Origin: Notospermus geniculatus
Taxonomy: Eukaryota > Nemertea > Pilidiophora > Heteronemertea > Lineidae
Assembly: GCA_002633025.1 (NCBI GenBank)
Contig: NMRB01000227.1
Coordinates: 68,688-132,687 of the forward strand
Direction of reading: 5' to 3'
DNA length: 64,000 nucleotides
The position numbers and the translations under genes are program-made. The notes below the pieces were generated by a model that made no database searches, had not been told where the DNA came from, and saw only the letters and a list, made by a program, of their open reading frames with translations. This document shows positions 57,185 through 64,000 of this stretch, piece by piece (the stretch's first letter is position 1; each line of letters opens with the position of its first letter).

Positions 57185-58603
57185 CAAAAAATCAGGACTC
57201 TGACCCATAGTCCTATCGTTGTTGTTGTCGGTAATTTACATGAATTTCCGCTGCGGCCGTCCATCCCTCCTTTTGAAACCCATATATTAACCATGAGAAC
57301 ATTGTCCATCCCTCTAGTTCAATGCTTTGCCTTTAATCTGTTGCTTCCCTAATGAAGTTAATGTGTAAATGTGAAACTCGAGACGGAAAGTAGAAAAGAC
57401 CATTGAATGCCAAGCATTGCCCGTCATTAACTCAAACTCGATTTGCTCTGCCGTTCGTGGACCTGATTGGTCATCAATACCCGGTAATCCGATTGATTGC
57501 CGTATGCCAGTACACATTTTATACGCACCCATCTTGTCTCATGTTGAAGCACAAGGGTCATGAACTTCGAATTCATGGCATGGTGTGAGAACTGTCTTTA
57601 AAACCAGCACGAAGCCAAGGAGCAGTGGAAGTCTGGATTTTGACTTCAGAAGTCATTTATTTGCCTTGCTGAATGCTGAACACAGTAAAAACGACAAGGT
57701 TACATAACATTCAAACCATTAATAGAATCGAAGAATCCTACAAGATGTGTCACATTTCACATACTATCACAAATCCATACACGTATCAGTTTCCATCCAC
57801 ACATGGCATTTGGAAGTACATGTACGTTGTAGTCCTTGTACATTCAATTGCGATTTATACATGTACGTCTTTTTTGGCTGATTACCCCTTAAATGAATAC
57901 CATGCCATCAGCTAGGCCTGATACCAAACGATGCGTATATAAAAGTCTACATGAATAATTTCTCTGCCGTCTTCATGCCATCTCTGACTGTGATTCATTC
58001 CAATCATAGTCCTCTGAGCACTGTTTTACAACAACCCTTCAAACACACCAAAACTTGATGAAAAATGCAAAAGAAAATCGTCACTTCCCGCGAGAATGAA
58101 GCGCCTCATGAATCGGTGATGGACCGAAATTAGTGAGTACATGCGCTACTTCAAACTGTAGACAGCTACTTATGTCCTGTTTTGCAATGCATCGAGAGTG
58201 GTGGAACATTCTACCTGCTACTAGTATTGCGACATATTCGTTCAAGGAATTCATGAATTTTGATAAATTGGAAACTATATGAAGTTTTTTGCGCTTGTTT
58301 GAATTCTGAATCCATTACGCATTTGCGTTGTGCTGTGATCTTTACCATCATGTCCTGAATCTTGCCTGAAGCAAGCAAACCACAGGCTGGAGTTTCGTCG
58401 CGGCGGCGCCATAGATCTCTCCGGATCCTTTCTTTCCATACTTGGGGTCTAATAGGCTCTCGTTAGTTTGGTGTTCTGGAAGCAAGAGTGGAAGGGTCAA
58501 CCGTCCTTCAATACTATTTGTTCAAATACGATGCCAACACAAAAGTTCACATGCTTCAAATTTCCAAGCGACATGTATACGACTTCCAAATTTCTCCTCC
58601 ACT
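57185..58603. other. Unassigned sequence
   Basis: acatgtac words are frequent at 57818-57866; no repeat family or exon supported. Confidence 0.5.
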
Positions 58604-58800
58604 TAAGTGTTTGTATTTGATTTTTCCGTCAGGGCCGAAGCCATAGCATTATTGGCCCTGGTAAGTATGGAAGAGGCCATCTCAAGCTACTCATGTTCCT
58701 CACTTGGATGGGTTCTTCTACTTGCCCTTGCAAAGACACCATACAGGGCACCACGGCTTAGTGTCCAATGCGACGGACTGAAGAACCAGGGATAGTTATC
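58604..58800 (-). mobile_element. SINE body and tail, minus strand
   Basis: Read on the minus strand: body gggcaagtagaagaaccca, gtgaggaacatgagtagc, tail taccagggccaataatgcta…ggccctgacggaaaaatc, then aaatacaaaca. The tRNA-like head is absent or beyond recognition. Confidence 0.75.
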
Positions 58801-59184
58801 CCATATACATGTACCCCGGGATGGCCCACTTTGTTGGACCTTCTCCACGTCCATGGAGTTGATACGGAACTTCGATGATAGGCCTACTGCCCACCAATGG
58901 TGAATGCAGCATCTTCACAAGTCATGAATTTGAGCACGGTTGATTAAGTAATAGCAAACTTTACAGCAGCACAGTATACTTAGTATCATTGAGCTCACTG
59001 ATCACAAATGGAGGTACATGTACCGCCTTTTACCATTTGTCAAGAGGGCAGTATACGTGTCTTGAACATGCGTCTTACCATCGTTCGTTACACGCCCACA
59101 GCATACTTTTAAATCAGAAATCCGTGCTGCATCTGAAACCCGATCGCCTGTAAACTACGTCCGGTATCAAAATTAAATGGCCAT
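58801..59184. other. Unassigned sequence before copy 2
   Basis: Nothing supported. Confidence 0.5.
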
Positions 59185-59643
59185 ATTTGATTTGTTACAA
59201 TACAATTTTCAACAAAGGGTTATGGCTTATAAATTTTCACGCTTCTTTGTAAATATAATCCCGGAAGCCTCGCAGTGATGAAATGATTCAAGGGGCGCGG
59301 GTGATTGGACCACTTACCATTTGTGTCTGGGCTTTCGCGGCCTTGAAATGCATTTGCAATAAAATAACATCGTGATTGGAATATTTTTAAGTTGATGAGG
59401 ATATTTCGCTTCACTTAGTCATGTTCGACGACGACTAGTCTGGTTTCTGGAGGACGAACATGTACATGTATGGAGTGAATTGAGTGCTGATATGGAGTGA
59501 TATTCCTCGAAGCAATGGGGATCATTACTGAGACCCGATCTGGGAAAACCAGACACAAGTGTCCCAGGAGGAAATGGTTAATGGTTACAGCAATGGTTAC
59601 GCAACAAAGGCTGAAATCAATTGTGACCCGTGACAGCAAAAAT

Positions 59644-59763
59644 AGGGAGGTTTCGCAAGCGTCCGGTTAGGCCATACGACGACGTTTATCTATTATTTGG
59701 GTATACCAACACAATAGATAAACGTCGTCGTAGGGCCTAACCGGGCGCTTGCGAAACCTCCGT
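59644..59763. mobile_element. Foldback MITE with AAT duplication and empty site
   Basis: 120 bp: AGGGAGGTTTCGCAAGCGTC … complement of ACGGAGGTTTCGCAAGCG; arms ~50 bp around ~20 bases. AAT at 59641-59643 and 59764-59766. Copy 1 (49951-) reads gcaaaaatgagttgg with one AAT and no element. The tip matches FB2 and FB1 although the rest differs. Confidence 0.93.
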
Positions 59764-62455
59764 AATGAGTTGGAATACGCCGGAAAGAAGACCCAAGATA
59801 CCCAGGCTGCTTTTTCAAATGTTAAGGTGGTGGCAGACTGGCGCGTACGCGGCGCGTCCTGCAGGCGTTCCTCCATCCGTCGGATGTCGCATTTGAGGAA
59901 AGTGTTAATGGCCTTGGTGAACCCGCACATTTCAAAAGCTGAAATAACTTCCGTAACAGGTAAACAGTAGCAGATCAATGAACAGCCCTTGTTGATCATT
60001 CAGCGACATCCGATGAGTTCCTAGACCGCCCGCCTCACAAATGAAAATGTAACGCGTGACTTTTCCTGTTCAAAACTATTGTAGGCTATCTTATTGGTCG
60101 TCAAGTTCCAAGTAAACCTGGGACCTTATGTAAGAACGTCTCATTGGTGGGCTGACCTGTTGAAATCGCCATGTTGGTCATTTCGATGCACAATATTTGG
60201 GACCTTGTACTCGAGGGGCGAGTCAGATGTCCAACCGATTTCAAACCGCAAAGATGTACTGCTCTTAGCACTTTTGTACGTACGGTTGTGTGTAAAATTC
60301 CGCAACAAGCGAGGACTCAGTGGTAATGGTAAATTCAACACCTCGAGTTGGACGAATTTTATGGAATAGCCGACCTTGCCTTGCGTCGATGCTAAAATCT
60401 TGCAAATCTCACATCGTGACTGGATCTTCCTGAACTGTCAAATTCTTCGTCGAGTCGAGGTAGGTCGATCGAAAGACATTAGGCAGTATGAATAGTTTAC
60501 TGGCAGCTCTTTTGCTTTCTTCCTGATTGTAGAGATGAGTTTGAAGGTTCTGTACAAAACTGAATCATGAAGTTGCAGATGTCGGTCAGTCAGGCAAGTT
60601 GAATATAACGAAGAAAGAAAATTTGAAATCGGACGATTTTTCAAAAATTGTGAAAAAAGTGATTTCATAAAATGTCATTTTTCTCTTGATTAATTAAAAT
60701 AATTTTTTTTTCAAAACACCATGGTTCTGGGCCCAACATGTTACGACAGATTGGGTGCAAATACCATTGCTGTAGCTCCAATCGTTTTTTTTTTAGATAT
60801 TTAGGAAAACTTGCTGTCCTTTTACTTTCCTACAAGAGTGTACATGAACACACAGATTCATAACACGTATTGACTGCATCGACTATCGTGTCGACTTCGT
60901 CCTGATGCAGCCATTGATTCAGGGATCACATCTGTATTCCGTCTCCGTTCGGTAGAATTTCGTCCAAGAGTCGTTTCACTGACCAATAACAATAATCAGC
61001 CGGTGTAACAACCCTACATGACGAGATAAAAAGTGATAACTCGGTGTAACATATGTTTATTGCCCACTCGCTAGATAAATCACATTGATATTTCTCGAGC
61101 CCGTCGTTACTGCCATTTTCTCCGCCCCTTTTGGGCTGATGCAGGACACTTTTTTTCCAACGCGAACATGATCTAGTACTAGCCACCCTGCTCTGTACTT
61201 TGTGATTTGCGAAACATCACTATTGTCCACTCGCAAGCCATTCAACCCACACGAAACGCGGTCTGTCTTCGACACATGCCATTTTCTCCGACACTTTTGG
61301 GCAAATGCAGGAGACTTTTTTCCAACCCGAACATTAAATCTAGTACATGTACAATGTACTTGCCACCCTCTGTACTTTGTGATACATGTTTGGCACGAAA
61401 TGACGATTCGTACTCCTACATTGTAGCCTTCATAAATTTCGTCTACGCGCGAGCCGTTGAACCCACACGAAACGCGGACTGTCTTCGACACATGTCGTTA
61501 TAGATGCATAACTGTCATTAAGGGTCATTGCAGACTGATACACCCTGTAGTTATCTGAGACAGCGACAAGCTGCAACACGAGAGGGTGTAATTTGCAGGA
61601 AGACAAAGCGGGGGTCACGTCGTTAGTCGTCTGATGGCGTTTACTCTTGTGCAGGAAAAAAATAAATTGCTATGCTATTTTCTGGGGGATACTTTACGAT
61701 GTATGATTAGACACTGCCGATGAATTGCCGTTGCAACGCCCGATGTCGAAGAAAATTGCGTCATTGCATTTTGACGTCACTTTTAACCCTACCTTCATAC
61801 AGTCAACCCAATATACTGGACCTTCCCCCTCCTAACGTCCAGTAATAGCCAAAGCTAAGCTATGGTAGACAGTGAATGTCTCTGGTTTCTGATAATTCTT
61901 GATTTCTCAGTGTTTTCTTTCTTTTCTTTCGCAGGTAAGTCAACTTTCCATGATTCTGAGAACACTATGGTAAGAAGCTTTAACCTTTCTAATAAAGATG
62001 GTGGCCTACTAGTTCTCCCACTCAAGGTCAACCATACCGCATGCTCGTTCCAATTTTCTCAGGAAAGGGGGTCCTTTTCGGCAGCACTGTTTGGAAAAAA
62101 TTCCCGAAAAACACTTCAAATAGGGGTACTTTGAATGACTTTTCTCCCGAAAAATTCTTTAAAAGGGGGTCAAAAGGTTCTCTTCCCGAAAAAATAATAA
62201 AAAGGGATATGAAAGTCCTATTCTCAATCCCAGCGATGAGTTATCCCTCCCTTGGTTCCTTCAGTTAGGGGGTCTAATTGCATGAAAAATACCTAAAAAA
62301 GGGGTGAAAATATCTTGGTTCCTTCCATTAAGGGGTCTTATTGGATGAAAAAAGCCCGCAGAAAGGGGTGGAAAATTTCCCTTGGTTCCTTCCATAAGGG
62401 GGTCCCTTTCAAACTCAGGAACAAGCATATGACCCTAAAATTGAGGAGGGGGGGG

Positions 62456-62693
62456 GCGGGTTTGGGAGCAAATGGAAGGAACTTTGAATCCCATGCACAA
62501 ACAGATTACAGTGACTGATATTCTGCCCTGTCTACTATTAGTCAAAGTGACAATACATCCGCCAGCCCTCGCGTATCTTCCTCAACTCAATTACAAACGA
62601 TGTCAGTGCGACACGTTACAACCGGATCATCTTCCGCCCCGAGAATCAAACCTTAAAATCCATTTATTTTAACAAATTGCCTCGATTTAGAAT
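62456..62693. other. 238-bp segment present only in copy 2
   Basis: Between a poly-G run and tacatggcggaag. No inverted ends visible; it could be an insertion here or a deletion from copy 1. Confidence 0.75.
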
Positions 62694-62925
62694 TACATGG
62701 CGGAAGGGGGCAGGAAACGGAACGATGTTGTTAGCTTATCTGACGTCATGCAGTGAATACCGAATGCCAGTCACAGTGCTTCGGGGGTTGATTAACGTGT
62801 TGTCTCTAGCTGGCGGGGCGCTACCATTTGTTTCGGAGTCTCTTTTGCCGTTCTGCCCTCGAATGTTCAGGTAAAAAGATGGATCTCCTCTCAATATCAG
62901 GTCGGGGGAGCAGGTTGTACATGTA

Positions 62926-63137
62926 TTAAAGGAGCACGGTATTGGCTGGCTCTCAAATGCGTTATTTGACTGCCGACGTAGAGGGAGCCACCTAGCGGCA
63001 GTAAGACGAACTACAAAAATGCATTACAAAATGTACGCCGTACTAAATCGGGTCAATTTGCCGACAACTTTGTTGGTCCCTGGGTTGGAGAGTGGCGCCG
63101 GCTGTCGTGAAAAAGTGGCAATACCATACTCCTTTAA
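62926..63137. mobile_element. TTAA element, family T1 (copy 2)
   Basis: TTAA at 62926-62929 and 63134-63137. Matches 53642-53857 but lacks gcggtggc in the GC palindrome and carries an extra ggctggctc near the left tip. Confidence 0.9.
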
Positions 63138-63753
63138 ATTCTAAACCCCCACTGTTGACAGTCAAAATTCTCGTCAAATTTTCCAAGCTTACATACGAGC
63201 ATACATGTATCTTGTATTTAAAGGAAAAATACTATTGTGACTCACCTACATGTACTTGTAGTTGTACATGTATGTACTTGTATGCCCTAAATCTGAATCT
63301 GAATCCTAAATCTCGGCTCTCGGCTCTTGGCTCTCTGATCCGTTGGCTCTCGGCTCTTTGGCTCTGGCTCTCTGGTTCTCTGGCTCTTGGCTCTCAGATT
63401 AGAGTGTCCGTATTCATGAACAGGCCAATGTACAAACTAGCAACCAACTAACCTAACAAGCTTTTATGAATAATATAGGCCCTGCTCATCGGCAGCGGGC
63501 ATAAATACGCCGTATAAATTTTCGAAGTGGTTATTTGCACAGCTGTCTTTTTACCAATAAGGGGGTTGCTCAAAAACATGGTTTATTAATCTCGTTCAAT
63601 TGGGAACGTGTTTTGGTGTTTATGAGACTCCTGCAGCGAAGAGGCGTATCACAGACCGAACTGGGGATGTTCCTTTGTAAAGGTGACCGTTTCAGGCAAC
63701 ACAAAGGACCCCTCACCGGAAAACTCAGATGTACGCTCAGAAATGACAGACGT

Positions 63754-63931
63754 TTGGCTATCACAGCCATTATCCAGTGCATCTTTTTGTTTCCGCCGTT
63801 CACAGATAACTTATTCAATGAATAAGGTTATCATCTTTCGACGTCAAAGAACTGTGTATAGTATTTCACGATACTAGCCATTGTTGCTATGTCTGCCAGT
63901 GTTTTACAAACACAGTCATAAGACTGTTTCC
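63754..63931. other. 178-bp segment present only in copy 2
   Basis: Copy 1 goes from gacagacgt directly to atggatgagc (55165-); copy 2 has this segment in between. No clear inverted tips, so insertion or deletion is undecided. Confidence 0.7.
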
Positions 63932-64000
63932 ATGGATGAGCACATCGCATCAAGCCTCCGGTCAATGTCCAACGACTAGCTATCAAAAGAGCTAGCCTAT

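Larger units (their letters stand above)
59185..64000 (+). repeat. Segmental duplication, copy 2 (reaches window end)
   Basis: Collinear with 49502-55240. Starts tatttgatttgttacaatac; the last bases, aaaagagctagcctat, equal 55224-55239. It likely continues beyond the window. Confidence 0.93.

Noticed and set aside
61057-61491. 144-codon minus-strand frame with two internal repeats
   Set aside because: The repeats come from the DNA-level A-B-A-B structure; the matching region in copy 1 is broken into two frames.
1-64000. A new multi-gene defence, biosynthetic or signalling system
   Set aside because: No cluster of credible coding regions exists in the window; all dense structure is repeat-derived.

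Overview
This window is eukaryotic, non-coding and rich in transposons. It is about 42-45% GC by eye. It has no operon-like gene packing, no open reading frame above about 180 codons outside gap bases, and no rRNA, tRNA gene or CRISPR array. Nearly all recognisable structure is repeats: short inverted-repeat (foldback/MITE-type) DNA transposons, tRNA-derived SINE pieces, minisatellites and long direct duplications. Frequent palindromic words such as tacatgtac and taggccta, many small non-autonomous DNA elements and high apparent heterozygosity suggest a marine invertebrate, perhaps an echinoderm, hemichordate or lancelet. That placement is inference, not identification.

Layout. 1-2984: a 22-bp minisatellite, then mostly plain sequence. 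2985-6081: two copies of a ~375-bp foldback family and a 0.93-kb direct duplication meeting at a single N (5159). 6235-12086: a Tc1/mariner-like element with a nested MITE, a MITE inside a tandem duplication, a 40-bp minisatellite and several hairpin elements. 12262-14700: SINE copies duplicated across a 727-bp gap. 15899-25000: hairpin elements, two abutting TTAA elements (17491-17969), a CpG-dense patch at 18501-18770 and several MITEs. 26083-31549: a 26-bp gap, a foldback element, SINE and MITE nests, and a second duplication meeting at a single N (29442). 32690-39967: five minisatellites, including a 72-bp repeat that stays open in several frames. 41243-46372: a duplicated 0.2-kb block, many MITEs and one candidate coding exon on the minus strand (44008-44226). 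49502-55240 and 59185-64000: a direct segmental duplication with a period of about 9.7 kb. Its two copies differ by six discrete insertions, so they act as filled and empty sites for each other.

What ties it together. Several families share terminal signatures. One group begins AGKGAGGTTTCG, with 3-bp A-N-T flanks; in one copy the empty site directly supports a 3-bp AAT duplication. A second group is flanked by TTAA, also supported by an empty site. A third, of about 480 bp, has 7-bp target duplications in two copies. A fourth has TTA flanks. None encodes a visible transposase, so all would depend on enzymes supplied from elsewhere. Three of the five gap sites sit exactly where left-hand sequence reappears on the right, which points to unmerged haplotype contig ends. 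I found no multi-gene system. The most informative content is the set of transposon families with insertion-site evidence.
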